Shown here: piece by piece, positions 1 to 11,200 of the stretch
How positions within the stretch are numbered: the stretch's first letter is position 1
How the letters are laid out: every line of letters begins with the position of its first letter
Origin: Strigomonas culicis
Taxonomy: Eukaryota; Euglenozoa; Kinetoplastea; Trypanosomatida; Trypanosomatidae
Direction of reading: 5' to 3'
Assembly (NCBI GenBank): GCA_000482145.1
Contig: AUXH01000047.1
Coordinates: 1 to 56,605, forward strand
Length of the DNA: 56,605 bases
Position numbers and translations under genes: made by a program
The notes under the pieces: model-generated
Told to the model about the DNA's origin: nothing
The model's database searches: none
What the model saw: only the letters and a program-made list of their open reading frames with translations

Positions 1-1
1 C

Positions 2-2089
2 GCCCAGCATGAACGCGCCGCGGCAACCCCCACCCCGGCGCCGCCCACGCCGCCGCCTTCCGTGCAGAACAGCATGACGCTGTACGAGGCCCGCATGGCG
101 CGCACCATCATCGTCGCCCCGCACACCTCCGTTGTGCGCGCGGTGCGCGTCGTGTCTGAGGCGACGGACGCGCCGCTGCGGGCGCCGTGTGCCGCGCTGC
201 CGCCGTTCGACTTTCCGCTCTTCGTGCCGCTCAACTTTGTCTATTCCGCGGAGGTCGTCGTGGGGACCGCGGGCGACTGTGGCGCGTCCGCGCCCGCCGA
301 GGACGTGGTGGAGACGCGGCTGGTGCTGCACTGTCGGGAGGGCTGCTACGCGAGCGGCCTGAGGGGGCGGTTCTCCCTCCGCCAACTCTCGCTGCTACAG
401 TTGACGTACAGCGAGGCGGTGGAGCTCGTCCCGCTAATACTCAAGGATGGCCGGCACAGTGGCTCCATGATGGGCCAACTCGAGCTGGCCTCCAGCTCGG
501 CCACGGCCGCGCCGTTGGAGGCAGGCAAGGCGCCCAGCAGCCGCTCCGAGAGCAGCCGCTGGACGCCGTCGGCGCAGTCCCCCCAGCGGGTGAACCGCTA
601 CTCCTCCATCCTGCACGTCTCGCAGCCGACCGTCGGGGCTCCGACGCCGCCGAGCCGGGGCCTCTCGCGGGTGGCCTCCGCCGAGTCGATCGGTAAAAGG
701 CGTGGCGGCCACGCGGCGGAGCGGCCCCGCCCCGCCCCCTCGCGGCGCTCCGCCAGCGAGGAGGCGCTGCAGGACCTGCTGCCGCCGACGTGGTTTCCGC
801 CGCTCGAGGAGCCCGGCGACGACCCGGCCCCGCACGGGCCCCATGCCGCGCGGGACGCGTGCCGTGGCGCGGACGAGGACGTGCCGCACTACGACATCCC
901 ACTCACGCGCGCGTCCGCGGTGGGGTCCTCCCCCTGCACCTGCTCCGACACGTCCGACTCGGAGGCGTCGGGCGGGCGGGCCACGGACCACGCCGTGCAG
1001 GCGCGCTACGACGCCACGCTCCTGCGCCAGCTGCAGGACCGCACCAAGTCGCTGAGCCGCCTGCAGCGGGAGCTCACGGCGCAGCGCGGACGCCACCAGC
1101 AGCTGGCGGAGGCCCACGCGGCCGAGAAGGCACAGCTTGCCGCGGCCCCCCCCGGGCTCACCAAGGGCCAGTGCCAGCTCGCGCAGCTCGACCAGCTGCT
1201 CGAGCCGCTGCAGGAGACGCCCAACGGCACCGGCGGGGCCACCGCCAGCGACAGCGGTTCCTTCCCGGCGGGCCACGTGGTGCCCGTCATCGCTTCCACG
1301 CCGGGCCTTGCCCGCACGGCATCGAGCGACCGCCTGGGCGTCATGGACAGGGATATGAGCAGCGTCGAGGTGTCGTGCGCCACCAGCTACCGCGCGTCCC
1401 CCACCCTGCCCGGGCCCAACTTGGACTTCGCGGCGATCCTCGTGGAGGACAGGGTGAAACGGGCTCACAGCGACGTGGTGTTCTCCACCCTCGCCGAGGG
1501 CGCCCCGCTGCCCGGGGTCCGGCTGGGGTCGCCGTCCATGCGGCAGCCGCCGTCCACGTCGACCACCGTGGCGCCGGCCGCAACCTCCTTTTCGCCGGCG
1601 GACATCAAGCCGTTCCACCGGCAGCAGCCCACCCTCGGCGTCGTCTCCACCGCCGCGCGCCACGGGCCGTTTGCGAACGCCGGCAGCCGCAAGACCGCGT
1701 TCAAGGCGAGCCGCGAGGAGCAGGCCGCCGCCGCCCCTGCCAGCCCTTCACAGGGCACGGCGCGCTTGAAGGGCGGCGAGGTGGAAAAGTGGAGCGACAC
1801 ACGAGGTGCTGTGTCGCCGCACACCGGCACGGCCGCGGTCGGGAGCGAGCGCCCGCGCGCCGACCGCGATGCACTCCTGCAGCCGAAGCAGATGGCCGAC
1901 CTGAACACTATTGCAACCCCTTCTCTCGTTGCAGTTTCTCACAGTGGATTCACAGTTCCGGCGATGTCCGGTGTCAGCGTAGACAGCCACGCCGTCACAA
2001 CGCCAAACACGTTTCTGGCGGACACACTACGTCCGAGCACCCCACCGTTTCTATCTTTGACAAAAACTAGTACATCCATGATCACGTAA
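2..2089 (+). CDS. Hypothetical protein with coiled coil, 5' truncated
   Basis: I do not recognise this protein. The frame is open to the left window edge, so the true start lies outside; 695 residues are visible. The first ~165 residues look globular and rich in beta-type hydrophobic patterning, vaguely C2-like around nt 400-490, which is only an impression. After that it is Ser/Pro/Ala-rich and probably disordered, apart from a short heptad-like, Leu/Gln/Arg-rich coiled coil at about nt 1005-1140. The C-terminal third has many Ser-Pro and Thr-Pro pairs that could be phosphosites. The stop is TAA at 2087-2089, followed by T-rich spacer. The next gene has a similar plan (globular N-terminus, long disordered middle), but I cannot show homology. 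The coding call rests on frame length and sustained GC-rich third positions. Confidence 0.8.
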   Translation, partial: AQHERAAATPTPAPPTPPPSVQNSMTLYEARMARTIIVAPHTSVVRAVRVVSEATDAPLRAPCAALPPFDFPLFVPLNFVYSAEVVVGTAGDCGASAPAEDVVETRLVLHCREGCYASGLRGRFSLRQLSLLQLTYSEAVELVPLILKDGRHSGSMMGQLELASSSATAAPLEAGKAPSSRSESSRWTPSAQSPQRVNRYSSILHVSQPTVGAPTPPSRGLSRVASAESIGKRRGGHAAERPRPAPSRRSASEEALQDLLPPTWFPPLEEPGDDPAPHGPHAARDACRGADEDVPHYDIPLTRASAVGSSPCTCSDTSDSEASGGRATDHAVQARYDATLLRQLQDRTKSLSRLQRELTAQRGRHQQLAEAHAAEKAQLAAAPPGLTKGQCQLAQLDQLLEPLQETPNGTGGATASDSGSFPAGHVVPVIASTPGLARTASSDRLGVMDRDMSSVEVSCATSYRASPTLPGPNLDFAAILVEDRVKRAHSDVVFSTLAEGAPLPGVRLGSPSMRQPPSTSTTVAPAATSFSPADIKPFHRQQPTLGVVSTAARHGPFANAGSRKTAFKASREEQAAAAPASPSQGTARLKGGEVEKWSDTRGAVSPHTGTAAVGSERPRADRDALLQPKQMADLNTIATPSLVAVSHSGFTVPAMSGVSVDSHAVTTPNTFLADTLRPSTPPFLSLTKTSTSMIT

Positions 2090-2519
2090 CTAGACTTCTC
2101 TGGCAGCTATTTTTTTTTTTTATACTATGCGTTGTACACAACAAAAGGAGTGCCTGTTTTTGTATCACAAGTTCTTTTTTTTTTTAATGTTTCGATTTGC
2201 TCTTGTTTTTTTTTTTACATTAAAAAAACGCTATATTTTTTTTTTTACTCCTTCTGTTTTGTATTACACATTGTACAATTATGTGGTAACGTTGCTTCGT
2301 TACTTTCCTAACCCGCGAGTGTAATGGTGGGTGCGTCATCAAAAGGATTGCAAGTTTCTTTGGGCCGTCTTTGAACCGATTCCTGCATTCCTCGTGCGTG
2401 CGTGCGTACGTACACAACTGTAATGAAGTACCCCTTTCCTCTTCAATGCTTTTCCTTTTTTTTTTTCGGAAACGGACATAAAAAGTAATAATACGAGTAC
2501 ATATATATATATAAGAAAG
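2090..2519. other. Intergenic spacer, AT-rich
   Basis: This spacer holds several runs of T (up to 12) and a short AT repeat just before the next start. The T-rich stretch at 2449-2467 is the likely polypyrimidine tract for the downstream gene. I see no RNA gene. Confidence 0.6.
2449..2485 (+). promoter_or_regulatory. Predicted trans-splice acceptor
   Basis: A T-rich tract at 2449-2467 is followed by the first AG at 2484-2485, giving a 34-nt leader without ATG before the start at 2520. This is inferred from the general trypanosomatid rule. Confidence 0.5.
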
Positions 2520-5500
2520 ATGTTGAAACGATGGGCGTTTGTCGTAAGGCTGCGGCTGGCGACTACCAACGCCGACCTCGATGAGCTCTTCTGTGCCCAG
2601 GAGCGCTATCGCACGACCGAGGAACGGGACGCCGCGGCCACCGTTAGTCTCAGCAGCCTGAGCGACAGCCCGCGCATGGACACGTCGGCGCCGCTGTCAG
2701 ATGGCAAGACACACCACGGGCATGGGGACTCCGCGGAGGGTAGGGAGAAGGAACGAGAGACCGCGTTTGTCTTCCGGCTTTCCTTTGACGGCAGGAACGA
2801 TGACGTGCCGATTGTGAGGCGAAGAGCCGCAGCCAAAAAGGAGGCGGCAGCGGCATCGGACGGGGACGCCCAGCGATTTGTGTATACGACGCCGCGACGC
2901 GCGGCTAACTTTGTGTACAAGATCGGCGCCACTTCTGTGATGGAGCTGTTCGACTCCTTTCGGCACCGCTACGTGACGTGTCAGATTCTCGTCAAGCGCA
3001 TCGCGCGCGCGGAGATGGAAATCGTGGCGAGTGCGAGCATGACGCTGCTGGAGCTGCTGCTCGCGACGGAGCCCAGTTTCACCTTCCGCCTCAGTCCCGG
3101 TGAGCGCGCTGCGGACCGGAGCAACACGACGGCCGGCAGCAGCTCCCACATGACCTCGCTCAACCACACGACACTCGACAGCTTCCTCGGCTCGGACGAC
3201 GTGCTCCTCGTGCAGAAAGAGAAGCGCGAGCATCCGGCGGGGGCCGTGGCGCTCGTCCATCTGAGTATGGAGGAACTCACCACGATTGAGATGGCGCTGA
3301 AGGAGCTGGTACTGGAAAACGCTGTGTCTCTGCAGGATAGTGCGCACGGCAGCTCTCTCCTGAAGGAGTGCTGTGTGCAGTACGGGCCCGGGTGGGTGAT
3401 GCGGAGCCTCTGCGCGGAGGATCAGAGCCCGTTGCGCCTCTCACCCGGCGCGAGTAGCACCGCGGCGAGCTCACTGAACGGTAGTACGTGTGGCGGCCGC
3501 AGCGTCTGCTCGCAGTTCACATACAACACGACCACCATGGCGAACCAAGCAGCCCTGACGACCTCGTGGACGACGAGCACCCCTTCCACGGATGCCGACG
3601 GTCACACGTCGATGCCACTGAAGGTGGAGCATACGACGCCGGTTTCCATCACCTCGACGTTGGCCAAGTTTTCGGATCAGTTCACATTAGGGTTTCTGCT
3701 GCTGTCACGCACCGCGCGCGTCGGCCCGCCGTCGCTGGCGGGCACCCCTCTCAACAGTGCGGAAGGGCACCGCGCGCGGCAGACATCTGAGTCGCGGTGC
3801 GAAGAGCGCGAGCTGGCCTACTTCGAGCTCCCCTTTCGCACCGTGAAGCATGCCATGGACCGTACCAGTGGTACCTTTCGCATCCCGTTTCGTCTCCACG
3901 AGCGCAAGCTAGAGGTTGCCGTCCGGGAGGATGGCAGTGGACCGCGGCAGCGCGGCAGCGGTTTGGATGACAACAAGCATGCGAAACCGCTGATCCTGCG
4001 GGGCACCGTGGATCTGAGCCAGCTGCCCATCTTCAAGACCATCGCGGCGGACTTGTCAAGCCAGGAGGCCTACTTTAGAGAGTACGCGCAGGGGCACGCA
4101 CCCGGGTTACCAAGAGTCCCAGCACGCCTGCAGCATACACAGGATCTCCTCCGTGAGCACAGCGAACTTGTCACGAATGGATCTCCCTCTCCGAGTAAAG
4201 ATGACGCGAAGATGGAAGCCGATGCGCTTCTTCACATGTCTGCGGCGTCCTCGTCCGCGTCCACGGGATCCGCGGCGGAGCTGCAGCGGCAAGCGTCCGG
4301 CAGCAGCGCGACCTCCCAAGAGCCGTTGGCCGCGCGTGGTCTCTTTACGGACGACGCCGACGGCACCGGCCTGCCGCACACCCACAGTGAGGCGCACGAG
4401 CCTTCGCTGACCGGGAGCACCTCCTTTAGAAATACAGACCCCACCTGCAGCGAAGCCCATGAAACGACGGAGACGCGGAGCACCCTCCCGCCCGAACGGG
4501 AAGCGCCCGACGAGGACTCGCCGGAGTTCGTACGAGGGGTGGGTGCGCGGCGCTGCACCAGCGCGTTCACGCCGCCACAAGGGCAGAGAGCGTCCGTCAC
4601 CTCCAGCATGCCGACGCCGCCCGTGCTGCCGACGCCCCCAAAGCGCAAGGACGAGGTGGTGGCGGAGGGCACGCCCATCGCGCCGCCTGGCAGTGAGTCG
4701 TATACGGACACCCGTGACTCCTCTATTATCGTTTCCGAGCACAGCACGCACCCCCAGTCCGGAGGGACAGCGTCTCTTGCCCATCGTACCACGGGAGAGT
4801 CGAATGAGGGGTCAAGCGTCGTAACGCGCCGAGTGGTCGACACGAGCTCTTCTGCGTCCGAGGAGAGCAGCATTGTGGATGAGGAAAAGACACAGGCGCG
4901 ACGCACTGTGGTGATTCGCAAAGTGAATCTGGCAGAGCCGAGCGATACGACCTCTGAAAGTGACCCCGACGAAAACCAGCACCGCAGTAGCGGGCCGGGG
5001 AGACCGCGTCGCGTGACCGTACGGGTGTCCTCGTCTCAGGACTCCCTCACGTCATCGTCCTTGTCGTCCTTGTCGTCCTTGTCTTCATCGTCCTTGTCGT
5101 CTTCTTCTTCATCGTCGTCATCCGCATCCATTGCGGTGGACTCGCCCTCTCACTTGTCAGTAAACGTGGACGCGACGATCTCTGCATCGCCGTCGATGAA
5201 CGTGGCGGAGGCCGCGAGCGGCACGTCCTCTGTTGCGTACACGCCGGACTTCCCCAGCCACCCGACGAGCGATCCCGTGCTTGTGGACGAGCTCGAGCAT
5301 GCGTTGGAGACCATGGACACGGAGCTCTCTACGTCGTCGCCGCTGCCGCCGCCAGAGCCGGGTGCCGCTGCAGTGGCGCTCCCCGCCGTCGTGCCGACGG
5401 CGGAGAGCAGCACCGAGACGAGCGACAGCGCCGTCTCCGCGTCACACGACGCGGGCGTGCCGCCTGCGGTGGGGCAGGCGCACGCGGAGGCCGTGCTCGC

Positions 5501-7214
5501 CGCCTTGGAGCGGCTCCAAAAGGAAAAGGCACTGGTCCTGGACGAGATGCACCACATGGGTGTCGACACGCGCGCCACCGTCGCAGCCGCGGCGGCGCAC
5601 GCCTCCCCTGAGGCCCCGGACGCCGCCCCTGTGACGCAGATGGCGCCTCCGAACCGGTCGAGCGACGCCCTCGACGCGGGCGTGGAGCCACCGCGGGGGT
5701 GGCCGCAGACGCACAGCAGCGTCGCCGCGGAGGCACCTGCGCCGTTGCAGCAGACGCCGTTGCCAGAGTGCGAGCCGCCCACGCGAATGGGGCAAGACTC
5801 GACGGGGGCGCTGCAGGCGTCCTCGCCTCTCTCGACGACCGGGCCGTCCCCCTCGGCCTCCCCGCTGCCGCGCCTGCGGGCCGAGGACGCCAGCGACGTC
5901 GCGGAGCGCCCCCACCCCCCGTTGTCCAAGACGCCGTCGCGCCCGAGCACCGCGGAGAGCTACTTCCGCCGCTCCAGCATTTTTCAGCACGTGTTTAATA
6001 GCTCGGCGACGGGGCATTCCGTAGAGCCGGCCGAGCCGCACGCGGCCGCGCCCCGCCCGCTCCCGCCCTCCGCCCCTGCGGACGTGCCGAGACGACCGAG
6101 CAGGAGCGCGAGCCCCACAGTGACAAGGGCGGCCTCCGCCACGGCGCACCGGTACTGTGTGGAGGACCAGAGCGGAGAGTTGACGGCGTCCACCGGCAAT
6201 GAAGGGCGGCTGCCGCCGCTGGACGGCAGCGACCGGCCATCTGTGCGGCCTCCGTCGCGCCAGCGTGGAGACGTGTGCAGTGCTCTGTACCACTCTGCGG
6301 CACGCGAGGCAGACACGGTCACCCGGCAGCGCAGCAACAGCACGAGTCTCACAAGTCCGACGTTTGACATCAAAATTGCGGAAGAGGGAGTAAAAGGGGC
6401 TACTGGGTTCGACACGCGTGGTGTGCTACGACCTGTGCCACTCTCTTCCGGCGATGGCCACACTCTCTTTACAGGCGGTACGCTGCGCATCGCGGAGGAG
6501 GAACTGTTCATAGCCGCTATTGAAAAGTGCGACGTGAGGTTGGTGGAGCACCTCGTGCGCCACCGGCCGCACGTGCTGCACGAGAACAACAACCTCCTCC
6601 ACATTGCCTGTGCCGTGCGGGTGTTTCACCCCGTCATTGTGGAGCTGCTGCTGCGGGCGCGGCCGGAGTTGGCGCGGGGGGTGGACACCAACACGGGATG
6701 CACCGCCCTGCACTGCGCCTGCGACGCGGCGTACCATGACTGCCTGAACAGTGAAGTGGTGAAGGTGCTGCTGCTGTATGGGGTGAAGGCCCACAAGCGT
6801 AATAAAGCAGGGCTCACCGCTTTTCACATGGCCACGCTGTTTCCGTTTATCGAAGGGGGTGAGCCTTTACATGGCATGCTCAGTCGAGAGGCGATTTTGA
6901 CGGAGCTGTTCCAAGTGCTCGACCAGCTGCTCGTGGTCGGCGGGAGTGACGTCAACGAGCGCACGCGCAACGGCGAGACGCCGCTGCACCTCGTGAGCGC
7001 CCAGTGTCGGCACGTGGGGGAGCTGCCGACCGTCCTCGCCTATCTCTGCTCGCGCGGGGCGGATGTGCACGCCACGGCGGCCTACATGATGCCGGACTGT
7101 CAGCACGTGCGCCACCTTGTTCCTATCGAGGTGAGCCAGCTGTGTGGGGAGGGCACCACGACAGCCCTCTTGGCGAACTTCATGCAGCAGCGGCCGTCCC
7201 AAACGGCACGCTGA
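2520..7214 (+). CDS. Large low-complexity protein with C-terminal ankyrin repeats
   Basis: This 1564-residue protein has three zones. The N-terminal zone (about residues 75-200, continuing weakly to 520) is globular with alternating hydrophobic strands and may be a C2-like fold, but I cannot assign it. Residues ~540-1300 are Ser/Thr/Pro/Ala/Glu-rich and presumably disordered, and include an almost pure Ser/Leu tract near residues 841-870. Residues ~1320-1560 form ankyrin repeats: recognisable helix-pair cores read NNLLHIACAV, GCTALHCACDA, GLTAFHMATLF and GETPLHLVSAQ. The repeats suggest a protein-binding scaffold; partner and location are unknown. ATG 2520 is the first ATG after the predicted splice acceptor. 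The ankyrin part is clear; the rest is descriptive. Confidence 0.88.
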   Translation: MLKRWAFVVRLRLATTNADLDELFCAQERYRTTEERDAAATVSLSSLSDSPRMDTSAPLSDGKTHHGHGDSAEGREKERETAFVFRLSFDGRNDDVPIVRRRAAAKKEAAAASDGDAQRFVYTTPRRAANFVYKIGATSVMELFDSFRHRYVTCQILVKRIARAEMEIVASASMTLLELLLATEPSFTFRLSPGERAADRSNTTAGSSSHMTSLNHTTLDSFLGSDDVLLVQKEKREHPAGAVALVHLSMEELTTIEMALKELVLENAVSLQDSAHGSSLLKECCVQYGPGWVMRSLCAEDQSPLRLSPGASSTAASSLNGSTCGGRSVCSQFTYNTTTMANQAALTTSWTTSTPSTDADGHTSMPLKVEHTTPVSITSTLAKFSDQFTLGFLLLSRTARVGPPSLAGTPLNSAEGHRARQTSESRCEERELAYFELPFRTVKHAMDRTSGTFRIPFRLHERKLEVAVREDGSGPRQRGSGLDDNKHAKPLILRGTVDLSQLPIFKTIAADLSSQEAYFREYAQGHAPGLPRVPARLQHTQDLLREHSELVTNGSPSPSKDDAKMEADALLHMSAASSSASTGSAAELQRQASGSSATSQEPLAARGLFTDDADGTGLPHTHSEAHEPSLTGSTSFRNTDPTCSEAHETTETRSTLPPEREAPDEDSPEFVRGVGARRCTSAFTPPQGQRASVTSSMPTPPVLPTPPKRKDEVVAEGTPIAPPGSESYTDTRDSSIIVSEHSTHPQSGGTASLAHRTTGESNEGSSVVTRRVVDTSSSASEESSIVDEEKTQARRTVVIRKVNLAEPSDTTSESDPDENQHRSSGPGRPRRVTVRVSSSQDSLTSSSLSSLSSLSSSSLSSSSSSSSSASIAVDSPSHLSVNVDATISASPSMNVAEAASGTSSVAYTPDFPSHPTSDPVLVDELEHALETMDTELSTSSPLPPPEPGAAAVALPAVVPTAESSTETSDSAVSASHDAGVPPAVGQAHAEAVLAALERLQKEKALVLDEMHHMGVDTRATVAAAAAHASPEAPDAAPVTQMAPPNRSSDALDAGVEPPRGWPQTHSSVAAEAPAPLQQTPLPECEPPTRMGQDSTGALQASSPLSTTGPSPSASPLPRLRAEDASDVAERPHPPLSKTPSRPSTAESYFRRSSIFQHVFNSSATGHSVEPAEPHAAAPRPLPPSAPADVPRRPSRSASPTVTRAASATAHRYCVEDQSGELTASTGNEGRLPPLDGSDRPSVRPPSRQRGDVCSALYHSAAREADTVTRQRSNSTSLTSPTFDIKIAEEGVKGATGFDTRGVLRPVPLSSGDGHTLFTGGTLRIAEEELFIAAIEKCDVRLVEHLVRHRPHVLHENNNLLHIACAVRVFHPVIVELLLRARPELARGVDTNTGCTALHCACDAAYHDCLNSEVVKVLLLYGVKAHKRNKAGLTAFHMATLFPFIEGGEPLHGMLSREAILTELFQVLDQLLVVGGSDVNERTRNGETPLHLVSAQCRHVGELPTVLAYLCSRGADVHATAAYMMPDCQHVRHLVPIEVSQLCGEGTTTALLANFMQQRPSQTAR
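5041..5126 (+). repeat. Serine-coding low-complexity tract
   Basis: Imperfect TCG/TCC/TCT triplet repeats with interspersed TTG encode a Ser/Leu run inside the ankyrin protein. The tract is in frame and likely prone to length change. Confidence 0.85.
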
Positions 7215-8229
7215 GGTGTTCGTGGTGTGTGCGTGTCGGTTTTTTTTCTCCTTTCAATTTCCACAATTCTTCCATGTGCTCATAGAATTTGCGTAGATTA
7301 CATAGTAAGAGGAGCTATTATTAATAATAATCTTTTTTTATGAGCCCGCGAGTAAAATGGAATTGACGGAGGAGGGGAAGGGAATGATATCTGACGAAGA
7401 GAATTCTATATGATCGACAGTGCAGTGTGTTGTGTATTTCGGTATGAGTTTTTTAGCGTTTGGTCTTTCTGTTCCTACGATTAAGAAAGTTTCTTTTCTT
7501 TGTTTTTTCGAAAATCCATCCCACCCACCCCTGCACCCTGCCACGACAGGGATCCTTGGGTTTCGAGAAGAGAAAGGACCTCTTTCTCGCACATCGCATG
7601 AGGTACAAGAATTAGTATACTTTATTTTATCAATGATGTTAAAGGTAAATTCATAAATAAAAATCAATTTGTTTTATATGTTATCTTGGTATGTAATTCC
7701 CTCGCTGGAACGAATATGAAATGTAAACACACTCACTCGGAAAAGGAATGCACTTCTCCTCTCTCCTAAAATTCTTATTTTTTTCTCTCTCCGGCAACTA
7801 TAAGAATGAGTTTTTTTTTTTTTGGAAAGTTGCTGACATTTTTGCGGCATACTGATGATGTCCTGTGTGTTTACTCCACTCGCTCGATTGTCGGACTCTC
7901 AGCTTGTACACTCACACATTTGTAGTTTATGTATTATTCTCTTTTGTCCCATTTCCCCCCTTTTATCTGTTCGAAATTACTGGCCTACATTGATATGTGT
8001 TATTCCCCTGTTCCTAGGTGCCCGGTTGTGTACGCATTTTATACAAGGAATCGTGTTCTGTTTTTCTTTCTGGTAAACATGTTCTAGTTTCTGTCTTCCT
8101 CGATCTTTACATCTTCTTTTCTACAGCTCTGGAAGGTTATTATCAGAGCATCTGCACAATCCGGTGATACCACATAGATCAGGTCTAGACACTCGAAGAC
8201 ACAGTAGATTCATAGATTACGAAGAGTGA
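7215..8229. other. Intergenic spacer of 1 kb
   Basis: This AT-rich spacer has T runs near 7240, 7330 and 7810. Short open frames are present but lack the GC-rich codon pattern of the real genes. I found no tRNA B-box-like motif by eye. The last ~100 nt are the probable leader of the next gene. Confidence 0.55.
8090..8126 (+). promoter_or_regulatory. Predicted trans-splice acceptor
   Basis: A C/T-rich tract ends in CTACAG with the AG at 8125-8126. The resulting leader of about 103 nt to the ATG at 8230 contains no earlier ATG. Confidence 0.55.
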
Positions 8230-11200
8230 ATGCTCAGCCTTCACGCCAACATAGAGGGGAGTGCGTACGACGCGGATCCCTACCTGCAGCGCACCCGCAT
8301 GGGCGAAGCGAACGCGCCGCTTCTCTCGTCTCTGTACGCGCACTTTTGTGCACCCAAGTCACACACACCGCCCCCCGTGCCACGCCATGCCGCGCAGCGC
8401 GCCGGTGCGCTCTCTCGCACCGCCTTTCGCTCTCCTGTCGTGACTGCCGCCCCCCCGGGGCAGGGCCCCGCGGCGGGTGCGGCGCCACAAAGCGGCCCGA
8501 CGCTGGCCGAGGCCCCAGCGGTCTCCTTGCCTCCCTTCGATACGAACGGCGATGTGCGCGAGCGGCGGGTGGCACAGTGGCAGGCGGAGACCGACCAAGC
8601 GGATGCGCCGCTGCTCACGGCCGCCTCCTTCCCGCTGGACGGCGCCACAGCGGGCAACCCGTACACCGTGGGGCACCTCTTCCAGGCGATGGAGGCCTAT
8701 CACAGCTCCAAGCACATCGCAGGCGCGTACGGCACGGTCGTCGCGCAGGAGAAGCGAGACAGCGCCGCTCGCGAGGGCGCGGCGCTGCCGCCGCCGCCAG
8801 AAGACCCGGCGGCGGACCCGGACGTCCAGGCGTGGGTCACCGCGTGGCGGGAGAAGCGCGACGCGGCAAAGAAGGTCTCCTTCAAGAAGCGCGTTGCGGA
8901 GACGGAGTCCCGCTTTCGAGATCAGATCGCCGTGCACCGTGAGATCAATGAGGCCCTCACACAGGTCACGCGGGCGCAAAAGCAGGTGCAGATGATGAAG
9001 AGCGAACGCCGCACGACGGCGTTGGTGAGCAGCCTTCTGGAAAAACAGAACGAACAGCTACTGCGCGTGTTTCCCAGCGACGCTCCCTTCTGGAAGCAGA
9101 TGGAGGCGGAGGACGCGCGAATGGCGCGCATCGCGCAGGTGCAGAGACCCTACACACTGCGCCCGGATGCTGGCCCGGCGGCGCCCGTGGAATCGCCCTC
9201 GGCGACGTTTGCGTCGCCGAACCGGAGCATGCCGAGTGGGAGCAACGCGAACATAGCTTTTTCTGTCGCAACCCCGACCGTCGTGTCGCCTACCAATGTG
9301 AACCCGATGCTGAAGGACATCTTGAATCAGTACTCGAAGCCGAAGAACAGGCTCACCCCCGCCCCCGCCAGTGACGACAAGAGCACCGCGCGCGGGAACA
9401 AGAAGGCGGAGCCGCCCAAGCGGACGCTGGCGTCCATCTCGGTGCTGCCGCTCGAGGCACCGCCAGTGCCGTACGCCCGCACCCGTTATGTGCTGCGCGT
9501 GGAGACCCCACCGGATGAGCATGACCAAACGGTGGCGTGGCCTTCGCCGGCAGCGAAGGAGTACGAGGACGACTTTGACGACATCGACGACATCGAAGAA
9601 GAGGCCGCCGCCGCCGCCACGAGCAGCGTCTCGCAGCTGCTGGGGGACGAGGACCACGGGGACGACTCCATTGTGTCCGAGGAGGACGCGGCCGGGGGCA
9701 CGCCGCGGAGCCGCTACAACAGCGGCATTATCGAGGAGGACGATAGTGGGAGCCCGGTGGCTACCAGCGAAGGCGGGTCGCCTTCATACAGCGCCATTGA
9801 CGACGAGAGTGATATCCACTCTGACCTGGGAAGCAGCGCCAGCGGGGAGCCGCGGAGGAGGAAGCGCAGCAAGCGCCGGCTCGACACGGACGAAGTCGTG
9901 AGCCTCCAGCACATGCTGAAGCAATTCTACGCGGTGTGCCACAGTACGAATGCACTGAGCAAGGCGCTGCTGGGTCGCACCGAGGGCATCGCACCCGCGG
10001 TGGACAGAGGCGCCTCCAAGAGGAAGAAGACGGATATTTCTGCGTCTTCGACAGGCACCAAGAAGCAGGACGACAATATAAAGGTGCAACTGGAGAAGGA
10101 GTTTGCCGACATTCGTCGACTTCGCCGTTTCAACAAGCGCATTAAGGAAAACATGAAGGCGGTCGACCTGCAGCGCAAGGCTCATGAGGCAAAGAAGCGG
10201 TTGCTCAACAAGGCGGTGCGGCTGTCAAAGGCGGTGAAGAAGCAGCGGAAGAACCGGCGCGTCCGTATTAGAGATATCATAGAAGATGAGGACAGCCAAT
10301 CGTCCATTGGCTCTGTGCTCGATTCGCTCGACAGTCGTCGACGAAAACAGAAGAAGGGCAAAGCGAAGCGCAACAAGAGGGGCAGTGGGAGCGACATGGA
10401 CGATATTGAAGATGAGGTCATCTCTGACTACGATTTGGGCGACTTTGACGAAGCGGGGAGCGATGACATCATCGACGATGAAAGTGCAATTGCGGAGGAC
10501 GAGAGTGCTTATGGCTCCGACGACATTATTGACGATGACGATGACGACATTGCCTACGAGGACTCCGATTTTGGTAGTGGTGGTGGCTCCATCGAAGACG
10601 ACGAAATCGATGATATGGCAGAGGGCAGTAATGCGGACAGCGATACGCTTGAAGACGAGGTGGGGAGCGACGCGATACTCGACGAGGAAGAGGAGGGTAT
10701 GATCCGGCGCCTTGCCAGCGTATCCGACGTGGAGGACATCGCGTCCAGTGTAGCATTGGAGGACCTCGCCACAGGCAGTGAGAAGGGAATGGGCGATTCT
10801 ATCATGGACGAGGACGAGCGCAACAGCAGCAAGGGCTCTTTCCACTCCATGGATGCCGGCTCGATCGACGACGATGTCAGCAAGGAAAGCGCGACTCCCG
10901 TAGCGGCCTCCCCTTCCCCTTCTTCCCCCAGCCTCAGCAGCCACACCTCCGACGCGGATGTCTCCTCCCGCTACCCCTCGTCGCACCCCTCGGCGGACTG
11001 CGAGCTGAACTCGAGCGAACGGTCGGAGCAGGAGGCGGCGGAGGGGGAGGCGGCGCTGCGGGAGCTGGAGCAGGACCTCCGCCTCACCGCGCCGCGGCGG
11101 CACGACGCACTCCGACAGGTGGATGGCGCAGACATGAGCACGAAACCGTTCACAGCGCTCTACGACCCCGTCTACGAGGAGCGCACGGAGGCGGACGCCG

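Noticed and set aside
434..1663. 409-codon complement-strand frame near the left edge
   Set aside because: It is Gly/Arg-rich with no motif; the + strand frame is longer, continues to the window edge and has a coiled coil.
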